From assembly GCA_001897075.1 (NCBI GenBank), contig MKRZ01000190.1, forward strand, positions 1 to 50,962: DNA of 50,962 bases, given 5' to 3'. Source of the DNA: Mesorhizobium sp. 61-13. GTDB lineage: Bacteria > Pseudomonadota > Alphaproteobacteria > Rhizobiales > Rhizobiaceae. The notes under the pieces are model-generated. The model saw only the letters and a list, made by a program, of their open reading frames with translations, did no database searches and was not told the DNA's origin. This document shows positions 28,382 to 37,037 of this stretch, in pieces. Numbering within the stretch: the stretch's first letter is position 1; each line of letters begins with the position of its first letter. The position numbers and the translations under genes were made by a program.

Positions 28382-28497
28382 TTTTACTTTGTCATATGAG
28401 GGAGTACCCCCGCCGAGATAATCACTCCGCCCGACAAGTCAACTGTGGCGCGAAACCGGCGTGTCATGGCGTTTTTTGAAAACTGATGCCGACGCAA

Positions 28498-28866
28498 TCA
28501 AAGATCGACCGTGGCGACAAAGGCGCGTACGTCTTCGACGAGGCCTCCGAGGCGCTCAATGTGACCGGCTTCGCCAGGGCTGCGCTCGATGGCATCGGCA
28601 CATTCGGCAACGGCGAAGGCGCCGACACCACGCGCCGCACCCTTCAACCCATGCGCCAGAAGAGCGCGCTGGCGAGGCTCGGCTCCCGCGATCTGGTCGC
28701 GAACCGACAGCGATTGTGCGACGAACATGGCCAGTACTTCGCGGCCAAGCGCGCTGTCGCCCATCGTCTGGCGCTGAAGATGATCGAGGTCGATCGGCGC
28801 TTGCTGAAGTTGTTCACAGGCCTGCCCGTCCAATCCGGACGCCCCTGCCCGTTTACCTTTATCCAT
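28498..28866 (-). CDS. HPt (histidine phosphotransfer) domain protein
   Basis: 122 residues, almost all one helical HPt domain. The phospho-acceptor is probably His72 in LLAHGLKGAARGVGA, the HPt signature. It is preceded by a charged N-terminal tail. It should relay phosphate between a hybrid kinase receiver and a response regulator. No kinase or regulator is adjacent. CckA, 13 kb away, is the only hybrid kinase in the window. It is divergent from the giant coiled-coil gene. GGGGGA lies upstream of the ATG. Confidence 0.82.
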   Translation of the reverse strand: MDKGKRAGASGLDGQACEQLQQAPIDLDHLQRQTMGDSALGREVLAMFVAQSLSVRDQIAGAEPRQRALLAHGLKGAARGVGAFAVAECADAIERSPGEAGHIERLGGLVEDVRAFVATVDL

Positions 28867-29005
28867 TGGCCGTCAATCCCCCAAGCACACACAACCCTTT
28901 ACGGATAGCGGCAGAACGTGGCAAAATCCAATGGATATCGCGTTCTGGACGCTCGTCAGGCTGCCTCAAAAAAATTCGCCGCGAGCCGCAAAACTCACGC
29001 GTGCG

Positions 29006-29021
29006 TTAACCTTATATTTAA
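29006..29021 (+). promoter_or_regulatory. CtrA-like element TTAA-N8-TTAA upstream of the giant coiled-coil gene
   Basis: Two TTAA half-sites, the first followed by CC as in many CtrA half-sites, lie in an AT-rich stretch about 145 bp before the start. The spacer is 8, one more than the consensus N7, so this is only a candidate. Confidence 0.25.
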
Positions 29022-29164
29022 AGTTTTACGTATCGCGCCGAATGCATGTTTTCTTTACCCCCCTGTGTCATTACGATACGCGGGGTCCGTATTCAGCCTC
29101 GTATGCAGGGCGTGAAAAACCAAAATAAGACGCTCCGCAGCAACTAGTACAGGGTAGCGAAGGC

Positions 29165-32100
29165 ATGGCGAAGAAAACCACCACGGCGAAGTCCCTCGAC
29201 AAGGAAGTTGCCAAGGAACTCGAAGCGGCTCTCGATATCGATCTCAGCGCCGTTGACCAAGGTGACCTCGATATCGAGGCTTCCATGGAAGATCTCGAGG
29301 CCCAGATTGCCGAGGCCGCTGACGAATTGGCGCGCGCCAGCAAGCCTGAAAAGGTGGAGCCGGTAAAGTCGAAGGCAAAGCCTGCCCCGGCCCCCACGCC
29401 TGCGCCAGCAGCCGAAATGCCCGCGCCGAAGCCAGCCGACCTGCGCCCGGTCGAACCGCGCCCCACCATGCAACCCAATGGTTTCGCGCCCGCCAACGAC
29501 GACCGCCAGAAAGACTACAAGTCGCTTCAGCACAACCTGAACCGCCGCGCCTCAAACGGCATCTACTGGGTCGTCGCCTTTATTTCGCTGGCCTGGGTTG
29601 CCGGTGCCGCGGCGCTGGCGAACATCCTTTTCGGCTCGGCCGTCTGGCAGATCCGCACCGTCGAACAGTTCCTTGCTCGGCCTCAATTGATCGGACTTCT
29701 GGTCGCGACCGTGTTGCCGGTGATCCTGTTCTGGGCCTTCGCCGCAATGATCCGGCGCGCGCAGGATATGCGCATTGCCGCCCAGTCGATGACCGAAATG
29801 GCCTTCCGTTTGGCCGAGCCCGAAAACATGGCGCAGGATCGCGTCATGATGATCGGACAGGCCGTGCGCCGCGAAGTCGCGGCCATGGGCGAAGGCATCG
29901 AACGCACCCTTGCCCGCGCAGTCGAACTGGAAACGCTGGTTCACAGCGAGGTCAACCAGATCGAGCGCTCCTATTCGGAGAACGAGGCCCGCATCCGCTC
30001 GCTGGTGGATGGACTGGGTACCGAGCGTGAAGCTGTCGTCAGCCACGCCGAGCGCGTCCGCGCTTCGATTACGGGCGCACATGAGACGCTGCGCGAAGAA
30101 ATCAGCTCAGCCGGCGACCTGATCCGCGAAAGCATACTTGGCGCATCGACCAAGATGTCGATGACGATCACCGAATCCGGCGATTCACTGATCGACCGCA
30201 TCAACGAAAGCTCGCTGTCGATCTTCGACACGGTGGAAACGCGCCTCGACACCATCACCGACCGGTTGTCGACGTCCGGCGAAGCCTTCGCCAGCCTGCT
30301 CGACACACGCATTGCCAAGCTGACGGACAGCACCGACGGACTGACGCGTTCGCTGACCGAACTGCTCGACGACCGCACCGCCGGCATGGTTTCGCTTCTG
30401 GGTGGCGCTGCGCGCACCTTGAGTTCCGAATTTGAAGCATCGCTTTCGGGCATCGAGCGCACGCTTGCCGAGCGCGGCCAGGAATTGATCAGCGAGTTCC
30501 AGACCCGCGCCGAGGCGCTGGATACCGGCACGCAGAAGCTCAATGCCGCCTTGGAAGCCCGCGCACGCCAGATCAACGAAACACTGGTCGATCGCACCCG
30601 CGAGATTGCCAACGCCTTTACCGACGGCAGGGACTCCCTGATCGCCCTTATCGACCAGGGCAAGACCCAGATCGGCGCGGACATGGCCGACGTCATATCT
30701 TCCACCTCGACCATGCTCGAAGCCCGCGCCGGCGATTTCGCAGGCCGCATGGAGGCGGCTCGCCATTCCGTGTCGCGTGCCTTCGATGCAGATATCCAGC
30801 GACTTGCCGAAGCGCGCTCGGGCATCGAGCAGGCTGTCGAACAGCACAGCCTGAAGCTGGCGGAAGGCCGCGACCAGATGGCGGCGGCCATGCAGGAAGA
30901 CCTTGCCCGCTTCGCCGAAGGCCGCGCCGAAATCGACGCTGCCGTGTCCAACCAGATGCAGAAGCTGGCCGACGGCCGCAGCATGATCTCGCGGGCGCTG
31001 GAAGAAGATCTGCGCAAGGTCAACGAGTCGCGCGCAGCCATCGACACCTCGCTGGGCAACCATCTCGAGCGGCTGGAAGACGGCCGCAGGAAGCTTACCG
31101 AAGCGCTTAACGAGGACTCCGGAAGATTGGCGGAAGCCCGTGTAACCATTGACGAAATGGTTGCTGGTCATGTCGGCAAACTGGTCGAGGGCCGCAAGAT
31201 ATTGGCGCGTTCGCTCGAAGCCGACCTCAACAAGCTTGCCGATACCCGCTCAAGCATAGACGGGATGGTGGCGGGCCAGGTCGAGAAGATCGCCGAGGGC
31301 CGGGCCTTGCTTGCCCAGGCGCTGGATGCCGACCTCACCAACATCAGCAAGCTCATCCACGATCATTCCGGCAAGCTCGCGGACGACCGCAACCTGCTTG
31401 CCCAGACGCTCGAGGCGGACCTTGCCAAGCTGGCCGAAAGCCGCTCCAGCATCGACGGTCTTGTTGCAGGACAGGTCGAGAAGCTCTCGGAAGGCCGCGA
31501 CCTGCTGCGGCGCGCACTGGAAAGGGACCTCAACACGATCAAGGGCGTCATTTCCGAGCAAGCGCAGCAACTGGGCGAAGATCGCCAGCAATTCGCACGC
31601 GCCCTGGAAGACGATCTTCGGAACGTCAACGGCCTTGTCGGCTCACATGCCGAGCGGCTTGCCGAAGACCGCATCGCCCTCTCCAAGGCGCTGGAAGACG
31701 ATCTGGCCAAGCTGGCGGAAAGCCGCTCCAGCATCGACGGCCTTGTTGCCGGACAGGTCGAGAAGCTCGCCGAAGGCCGCAATATCCTTCGCCGTGCATT
31801 GGAAAACGACCTCACTTCGGTCAAGGACGCCATTGCAAGCCAGACCCAGAGGCTGGCCGACGACCGTGCCGAACTTTCGCGTGCGCTGGAGAGCGACCTC
31901 GCAAGCGTGAACCAGCTCATCCATGAACATATGGAAAGGCTGACGCGGGATCGTGGCGTACTTTCGCAGGCGCTGGACGAAGACCTCGGCAGGCTGACCG
32001 AGAGCCGAGGCGAGATCGACGACGCCGTTGCCGGACAGGTGGCGAAGCTTGCCGACGCCCGCCGCGATATCGACATTGCGGTTGCCGATCACATCGACCG

Positions 32101-34864
32101 GATCGCAGCCAGCAGCACGCGCATCTCCGACACCATTGCCGGGGACATCGAAAAGATCGAGGACGCCTTCAACCGGCAGACCGGGGTGATCGAGGAACGC
32201 GCCGGAACGATGGAACGCGCGCTTGCCGCTGGTGTGGACGGCATCAGGGGCGCTCTGGAAAAGAGCGCGGTCGTCGTCGCATCCTCGCTTCGCGACAAGG
32301 TTCTGGAAGTTACCGCTGCGCTGCACGAACAGGCGAGCGCAAGCCTTTCCGACGCCGACCGCAGGATGGTGGAACGCGCCGACCAGACGTCGGCCGCCCT
32401 GCTCGCCCGCGCCGAAGACATGGCGCGCGCCTTTGAAGAGGCCGATGGCCGCCTGGCTGCGCGTGCGCAGGACACTTCCGACATGCTGCTGGCGCGCGCC
32501 GAGGAAACCGCAGACCAACTGGCATCGCGGGCTGGCAAGATCGTCGACAGCTTCGAGCATGCCGACCAGCGTCTTGCACAGCGCGCAATCGAAACCGCGC
32601 AGTCGCTTGCGGCCCGCGCCGGCGACATCCTGCGTAACTTCGAGGATGCCGACGACAGGCTGGGCAGCCGCATCGGCGAATCCGCCGAAGCGCTGGCCGC
32701 CCGTGCTGCCGACCTCGGCCGCATCTTCGACACCGCCGACCAACAGCTTATGACCCGCATTGCCGAGGGGTCGGAGGCCTTGACCAGTCGCGCCGCCGAG
32801 ATCAGCCGCGTGCTCGAAGATGCCGACAACCGCATGGTGTCGCGCATTTCCGATACCGCATCGGCCATCGGCCAGCATGCCGACAGCATCGTTGGCGCCT
32901 TTGCCAACACCGAGCGGCAGGTTGCCGACCGGGTGGCGCAAACGGGTCAGGAACTCGCAGCTCATGCACGCGGCATCGAAGACGTGCTTTCGGGTGCCGA
33001 CCAGCGCCTGACCGCAAGCGCGGCAGCGGTTGCCAACCGGATCGGCGAACAGATCGCCGACGCCGAAAGCCGCTTCGCGAATTCGGCCGAGACGATGGGC
33101 CAAAAGCTTGGCGAGCATATCGCACAGGCCGAGGGCCAGCTTGCTTCGCGCGCCAATGTCATTGCCGAGACGTTTGCCGCTGTAGGCCAGCACATCGGCC
33201 AGAGCACCAACGAGGCGGCAAGGACCATCGGGGCCAACACGCGCGAGCTCAACGACATGCTTGCCGCCCGTTCGGCCGAGATCACCAAGATACTCGATGA
33301 GACGGCGCGGCCGCTGGTCGAGCGTTTTGCCGAAGGCGGGTCCGAACTGCAAAAGAGCATGGAAGAAGCAGCCGAGCGCACCTCGGAGAAGCTCCGCGTC
33401 GAAAACGCGGCCCTTGCCGACGCACTGGCCAGCCGCACCGCCGAGACGTTGTCGGCAGTGGACAGCGCACGCTCGACGCTGGCCGAAAGCGTCACCGATC
33501 TGATCGGCCGCATGACGGTATCCAGCTCGCAACTGGGCGCGCTGGTTGAACAGGCCACGAGCAACCTTGGCCAGGTAGACGAGCGCTTGACCAGCAGCAC
33601 GCAAAGCTTTGCGGTTACGACCGAAAAGGCCGCGCAGACCTTTGCAAGCTCGGCCCGGCTGGTCGATTCCAACACAGCCCGTCTGACCGAACTGTCGTCG
33701 GCCACGCTGCGCGAAGTGGCCTCCATCGCCACCAAGTTCGACGAGCACAGCCGCCTGCTCTCAAGCGCCTCGCAACTCTTGAGCGCCGCGCAAAGCAACC
33801 TCGAGCACACGCTTGAGCGGCAGACTTCGCTGGACGACCTGGCCGTTGGCCTGGTCAAGAAGTCGGAAGACCTCGAAAAGGTCATGCAGTCGTTCGAGAC
33901 GCTTGTATCGCGGACGCTGGAAGGTGCCGAAGGCAGGACGCTGGAATCGGCCGACAAGATCCGCTCGGCGATTGGCGAGGCAATTGAATCGGCAACCAAG
34001 CGCTTCGCCGACGCGACGGAAGAGATGCGGCGCACCGCAGGCTCCATCAAGGACGAGCTGGACCTCACCCGCGCCGAACTGAAGCGTGGCGTCGTGGAAA
34101 TGCCGCAGGAAGCCAAGGAATCGACTACGGCTATTCGCCGGGCCGTTTCCGAGCAGATCAATGCGTTGAAGGAACTGTCCGATATCGTTGCGAAATCGGG
34201 CCGTGCGGTCGACGTGTCCGAACCACGCGGTTCGCGCCCGGCACCACAGGCCCCGAAAGCGCCGGAGCCGCAGCAGCGCCGGCAGGCGCAGCCTGAACCC
34301 GCCCAGCAGCGGCCTTTAGGCAATGCTGCCCTGCGTGGCTCGATCGACACCGCCGAAAAGGCCGAAACGGCTGTGCGCCAGAAAGAACCAGCAGGCCGCA
34401 ACCCGCAAAACGGTTGGGTTAGCAACCTGTTGAGCGGTGCATCCCGCGAGGAAGCCGGGCAGAAGCAGGCGAATTCGGCAGAAGCCCAGCGTGCGACCCC
34501 GGCGCAGCGTTCGCCGCTGCATGTGGTCGAATCGTTGAACTCGCTGTCGGTCGATATCGCTCGCGCAATCGATCACGACGCCTCGATAGAGCTGTGGAAC
34601 CGCTATCGCCGCGGCGAACGCGATGTCTTCACGCGCAGGCTCTACACGTTGAAGGGGCAGCAGACCTTCGATGAAATCCGCCGCAAGTACCAGGCGGAGG
34701 CCGAATTCCGGGCTGCCGTGGACCGCTATTGCGACGACTTCGAGAAATTGCTGAAGGATGTTGCCCGCAACGACCGCGACAACATCATGACGCAGACCTA
34801 CCTCACCTCGGATACCGGCAAGGTCTACACCATGCTGGCCCATGCGAGCGGCCGGTTGCGGTAA
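29165..34864 (+). CDS. Giant membrane-anchored coiled-coil protein, Growth Pole Ring (GPR)-like
   Basis: 1,899 residues. Layout: acidic/Pro-rich cytoplasmic N-terminus (1-130), two membrane helices (about 132-155 and 175-197), a helical region, repeat block A (529-961; 36- and 29-residue units), a linker, repeat block B (1065-1344; 29-, 40- and 22-residue units), more coiled coil to about 1690, a Pro/Gln-rich spacer and a conserved-looking globular C-terminus (about 1800-1899, ELWNRYRRGERDVF). Size, membrane anchor, apolipoprotein-like repeats and proximity to prfB-mrcA-amiC-rne match the Agrobacterium GPR protein, which organises polar growth (identification from memory, not by search). It probably forms a scaffold at the growing pole. 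Terminator follows. Confidence 0.8.
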   Translation: MAKKTTTAKSLDKEVAKELEAALDIDLSAVDQGDLDIEASMEDLEAQIAEAADELARASKPEKVEPVKSKAKPAPAPTPAPAAEMPAPKPADLRPVEPRPTMQPNGFAPANDDRQKDYKSLQHNLNRRASNGIYWVVAFISLAWVAGAAALANILFGSAVWQIRTVEQFLARPQLIGLLVATVLPVILFWAFAAMIRRAQDMRIAAQSMTEMAFRLAEPENMAQDRVMMIGQAVRREVAAMGEGIERTLARAVELETLVHSEVNQIERSYSENEARIRSLVDGLGTEREAVVSHAERVRASITGAHETLREEISSAGDLIRESILGASTKMSMTITESGDSLIDRINESSLSIFDTVETRLDTITDRLSTSGEAFASLLDTRIAKLTDSTDGLTRSLTELLDDRTAGMVSLLGGAARTLSSEFEASLSGIERTLAERGQELISEFQTRAEALDTGTQKLNAALEARARQINETLVDRTREIANAFTDGRDSLIALIDQGKTQIGADMADVISSTSTMLEARAGDFAGRMEAARHSVSRAFDADIQRLAEARSGIEQAVEQHSLKLAEGRDQMAAAMQEDLARFAEGRAEIDAAVSNQMQKLADGRSMISRALEEDLRKVNESRAAIDTSLGNHLERLEDGRRKLTEALNEDSGRLAEARVTIDEMVAGHVGKLVEGRKILARSLEADLNKLADTRSSIDGMVAGQVEKIAEGRALLAQALDADLTNISKLIHDHSGKLADDRNLLAQTLEADLAKLAESRSSIDGLVAGQVEKLSEGRDLLRRALERDLNTIKGVISEQAQQLGEDRQQFARALEDDLRNVNGLVGSHAERLAEDRIALSKALEDDLAKLAESRSSIDGLVAGQVEKLAEGRNILRRALENDLTSVKDAIASQTQRLADDRAELSRALESDLASVNQLIHEHMERLTRDRGVLSQALDEDLGRLTESRGEIDDAVAGQVAKLADARRDIDIAVADHIDRIAASSTRISDTIAGDIEKIEDAFNRQTGVIEERAGTMERALAAGVDGIRGALEKSAVVVASSLRDKVLEVTAALHEQASASLSDADRRMVERADQTSAALLARAEDMARAFEEADGRLAARAQDTSDMLLARAEETADQLASRAGKIVDSFEHADQRLAQRAIETAQSLAARAGDILRNFEDADDRLGSRIGESAEALAARAADLGRIFDTADQQLMTRIAEGSEALTSRAAEISRVLEDADNRMVSRISDTASAIGQHADSIVGAFANTERQVADRVAQTGQELAAHARGIEDVLSGADQRLTASAAAVANRIGEQIADAESRFANSAETMGQKLGEHIAQAEGQLASRANVIAETFAAVGQHIGQSTNEAARTIGANTRELNDMLAARSAEITKILDETARPLVERFAEGGSELQKSMEEAAERTSEKLRVENAALADALASRTAETLSAVDSARSTLAESVTDLIGRMTVSSSQLGALVEQATSNLGQVDERLTSSTQSFAVTTEKAAQTFASSARLVDSNTARLTELSSATLREVASIATKFDEHSRLLSSASQLLSAAQSNLEHTLERQTSLDDLAVGLVKKSEDLEKVMQSFETLVSRTLEGAEGRTLESADKIRSAIGEAIESATKRFADATEEMRRTAGSIKDELDLTRAELKRGVVEMPQEAKESTTAIRRAVSEQINALKELSDIVAKSGRAVDVSEPRGSRPAPQAPKAPEPQQRRQAQPEPAQQRPLGNAALRGSIDTAEKAETAVRQKEPAGRNPQNGWVSNLLSGASREEAGQKQANSAEAQRATPAQRSPLHVVESLNSLSVDIARAIDHDASIELWNRYRRGERDVFTRRLYTLKGQQTFDEIRRKYQAEAEFRAAVDRYCDDFEKLLKDVARNDRDNIMTQTYLTSDTGKVYTMLAHASGRLR
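30749..32047 (+). repeat. Repeat block A inside the GPR-like gene: thirteen units of 36 or 29 codons
   Basis: Units start at residues 529, 565, 601, 637, 673, 709, 738, 774, 803, 832, 868, 897 and 926. Each begins near L-A-E/D-G/D-R and contains A-L-E-x-D-L. Long units (36) carry an extra heptad (AESRSSI-like) that short units (29) lack. Two long units are nearly identical in DNA (about 31421-31498 and 31703-31780), suggesting recent duplication or conversion. Confidence 0.85.
32357..33196 (+). repeat. Repeat block B inside the GPR-like gene: ten units of 29, 40 or 22 codons
   Basis: Units begin near D-Q/D-R-L at residues 1065, 1094 (40 residues), 1134, 1163, 1192, 1221, 1250 (29 each), then 1279, 1301 and 1323 (22 each). 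The lengths differ by 11 or 7 from the 29-residue base unit. Confidence 0.8.
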
Positions 34865-34886
34865 GAACGGCGCAGACCGAACATGA

Positions 34887-34913
34887 AAAAGGGCGGGAAA
34901 TTCCCGCCCTTTT
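34887..34913 (+). terminator. Rho-independent terminator after the GPR-like gene
   Basis: AAAAGGGCGGG (34887-34897) pairs with CCCGCCCTTTT (34903-34913), then CTTTT. It lies 22 bp after the stop. The A-run on the left lets it work for the convergent OmpA-type gene as well. Confidence 0.88.
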
Positions 34914-34963
34914 CTTTTGATCCGCAGTGAGAGAAGCGGCCGATGGCCGCCTCGGTACCGCTA

Positions 34964-35614
34964 TCAGGTGAGCGGCGACAACTGGATCTCGACACGGCGG
35001 TTCTGCGCCCGGCCCTGCTCCGTACCGTTGGAAGCGATCGGGCGGGTCTTGCCGAAACCGGTGACGGCGAAGCGGCGCTGATCGACGCCCTGCCCGGCCA
35101 GATAATTTGCCACTGACAAAGCGCGGCGCTGTGACAGGTCGAAATTGTGCTGGTCGCTGCCGGTGGAATCGGTGTGGCCATACACATCGACCAGTGTCTG
35201 GTTGTACTTGCGCAGCACCAGCGCGACCGAATTCAGCACCGGGTAGAAGCCGGGCTTCACCGCGTCCTGATCAATGTTGAAAGTGATGTCCGACGGCATG
35301 TTGAGCATGATCTGGTCGCCGACGCGCGTAACGCTGACGCCGGTGCCCTGCAACTGCGCGCGCAGCTCGGCCTCGTTCTGGTCCATCTTCGCGCCGACGA
35401 GTCCGCCGGCGAGTGCGCCGACGCCTGCGCCGATCAGCGCGTTGCGGCGGTCGTTGCCGCCGGCCAACGTACCAAGCGCAGCGCCCGCAAGAGCGCCGAT
35501 GCCGGCGCCTGCCGCGGTGTTGGAAACCTTCTGCTGGCCGGTGTAAGGATCTGTGGTGCACGCGGTGGCGAACACGCCGGCCATCATCACGGCGATAACA
35601 GTCTTCATCTTCAT
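34964..35614 (-). CDS. OmpA-family outer membrane lipoprotein with glycine zipper
   Basis: 216 residues from the ATG at 35614 with AGGGAC upstream. The signal peptide ends in a lipobox (ATAC), making Cys19 the lipidated residue. A glycine-zipper segment (GAGIGALAGAALGTLAGG, then GAGVGALAGGLVGAKM) follows. The C-terminal OmpA domain (from about 100) has NFDLSQRRALSVANYL and the peptidoglycan-binding pattern ending in QNRRVEI. It likely ties the outer membrane to peptidoglycan, like Pal/YiaD-type proteins. It sits between the GPR-like gene and prfB. Confidence 0.9.
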   Translation of the reverse strand: MKMKTVIAVMMAGVFATACTTDPYTGQQKVSNTAAGAGIGALAGAALGTLAGGNDRRNALIGAGVGALAGGLVGAKMDQNEAELRAQLQGTGVSVTRVGDQIMLNMPSDITFNIDQDAVKPGFYPVLNSVALVLRKYNQTLVDVYGHTDSTGSDQHNFDLSQRRALSVANYLAGQGVDQRRFAVTGFGKTRPIASNGTEQGRAQNRRVEIQLSPLT

Positions 35615-35636
35615 AAGCTTGTCCCTCGTAAAACAG

Positions 35637-35655
35637 CGGCGCGCGAGGCGCGCCG
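35637..35655 (-). terminator. GC-rich hairpin between prfB and the OmpA-type gene
   Basis: 8-bp perfect stem (35637-35644 with 35648-35655), 3-nt loop, no T-tract. It may end the prfB transcript weakly or act in the leader of the lipoprotein gene. Confidence 0.35.
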
Positions 35656-35757
35656 TATCACCCTTCCCGGCCGAGTTGTAACACACAATGCGGCAAAATG
35701 CGGAACGGGAAAAGCCGTTCCACCAACTATGGCAGGAACAACAGGCAGCGTAAGCAG

Positions 35758-36889
35758 CTAGTCCAGGTCCGCAACCGCTTCGCCGGCGCCGCCTTCGATG
35801 CGCTGCGATAGCGAGGCTTCCATGAACTCGTCGAGATCGCCGTCGAGCACGCTGGAAGGACTGGTGTTTTCAACGCCTGTGCGCAGGTCCTTCACCAACT
35901 GATAGGGCTGCAGGACATAGGAGCGGATCTGGTGGCCCCACCCGATATCGCTCTTGGAAGCTTCTGTCGCATTGGCCGCGGCCTCGCGCTTCTTCAGTTC
36001 TTCCTCATAGAGCCTGGAACGCAGCATTTCCCAGGCCTTGGCCTTGTTCTTGTGCTGCGAGCGTTCCGCCTGGCAGGCAACCGCAATGCCGGTGGCGATA
36101 TGGGTGATGCGGACGGCGGAATCGGTGGTGTTGACGTGTTGGCCGCCCGAACCCGAGGACCGGTAGGTGTCGATGCGCACATCGGATTCCGAGACGTCGA
36201 TCTGGATCGAATCGTCGATGACCGGATAGACCCATGCGCTGGCGAACGAGGTGTGACGGCGCGCATTGCTGTCATAGGGCGAGATGCGCACGAGACGATG
36301 AACGCCGGACTCGGTCTTCAGCCAGCCATAGGCGTTGTGGCCCTTGATGAGGACGGTTGCGGACTTGATGCCCGCTTCTTCGCCGTCATGGACTTCCAGC
36401 ACCTCGACCTTGAAGCGGCGGCGCTCGGCCCAGCGCGTATACATGCGCAACAGCATGGACGCCCAATCCTGGCTCTCCGTGCCGCCTGCGCCGGCGTGGA
36501 TTTCGAGATAGGTGTCGTTGCCGTCGGCTTCGCCCGAGAGCAGCGTCTCGACCTGCCGTGCCTTGACCTCGCCACGCATAGCGCGCAGCGCATCTTCGGC
36601 CTCGGTGACGACGCCTTCGTCGCCCTCTTCTTCGCCCAGTCCGATCAGTCCGATATTGTCTTCCAGAGCCTGCGTCAAACCTTTGACCGCGCCGATGCCC
36701 TCCTCAAGGGATTGGCGCTCGCGCATCAGCTTCTGTGCTTCGATGGGGTCGTTCCAAAGGCTGGAATCTTCGGCAAGAACGTTGAGATATTCAAGCCGTT
36801 TCAGGGCCTGATCCCAGTCAAAGATGCCTCCTCAGCAGGGTTATAGCCTGCCTGATTTCGTCGATCGTGTTCTGCGTTTCCGCGCGCAT
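35758..36889 (-). CDS. prfB: Peptide chain release factor 2 with programmed +1 frameshift
   Basis: Recognises UGA and UAA stop codons; the GGQHVN motif that triggers peptide release is intact. Translation starts at 36889 ([12 protein letters not shown]) and meets an in-frame UGA at 36820-36818 after 23 codons. The sequence there is AGGAGG, then CAT CTT TGA C, the classic RF2 recoding site with an internal Shine-Dalgarno and CUU slippery codon. Skipping one base continues as [13 protein letters not shown] for 353 more codons, giving 376 residues. RF2 thus controls its own level. It is downstream of mrcA in the same direction. Confidence 0.96.
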
Positions 36890-37037
36890 GAAGAGGCCGC
36901 TCTACCCTGTTTATCGATGGATTGATTTGCTGGCGCGATACATAGGCAGGCCCGCGCCACCTGTAAAGCGAAATGGCTGGAGGCAAAACCGCCGCCCGAA
37001 AAGGCAGCGGTCGGATGAGAATTGAGACGGTTCCGCC

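Noticed and set aside
28461..29009. 182-residue plus-strand ORF over the HPt gene
   Set aside because: Antisense to a gene with a clear HPt signature.
30749..33196. CRISPR-like or tandem DNA repeat array
   Set aside because: The repeats keep the reading frame, vary in sequence and encode coiled coil; there are no identical short repeats with spacers.
31643..33748. 701-residue ORF antisense to the GPR-like gene
   Set aside because: Arises from codon bias and repeats in the sense gene; no family features, no ribosome site logic, fully inside a well-supported gene.
36726..36726. Internal ATG as the prfB start
   Set aside because: Upstream sequence encodes the conserved RF2 N-terminus across a canonical frameshift site.
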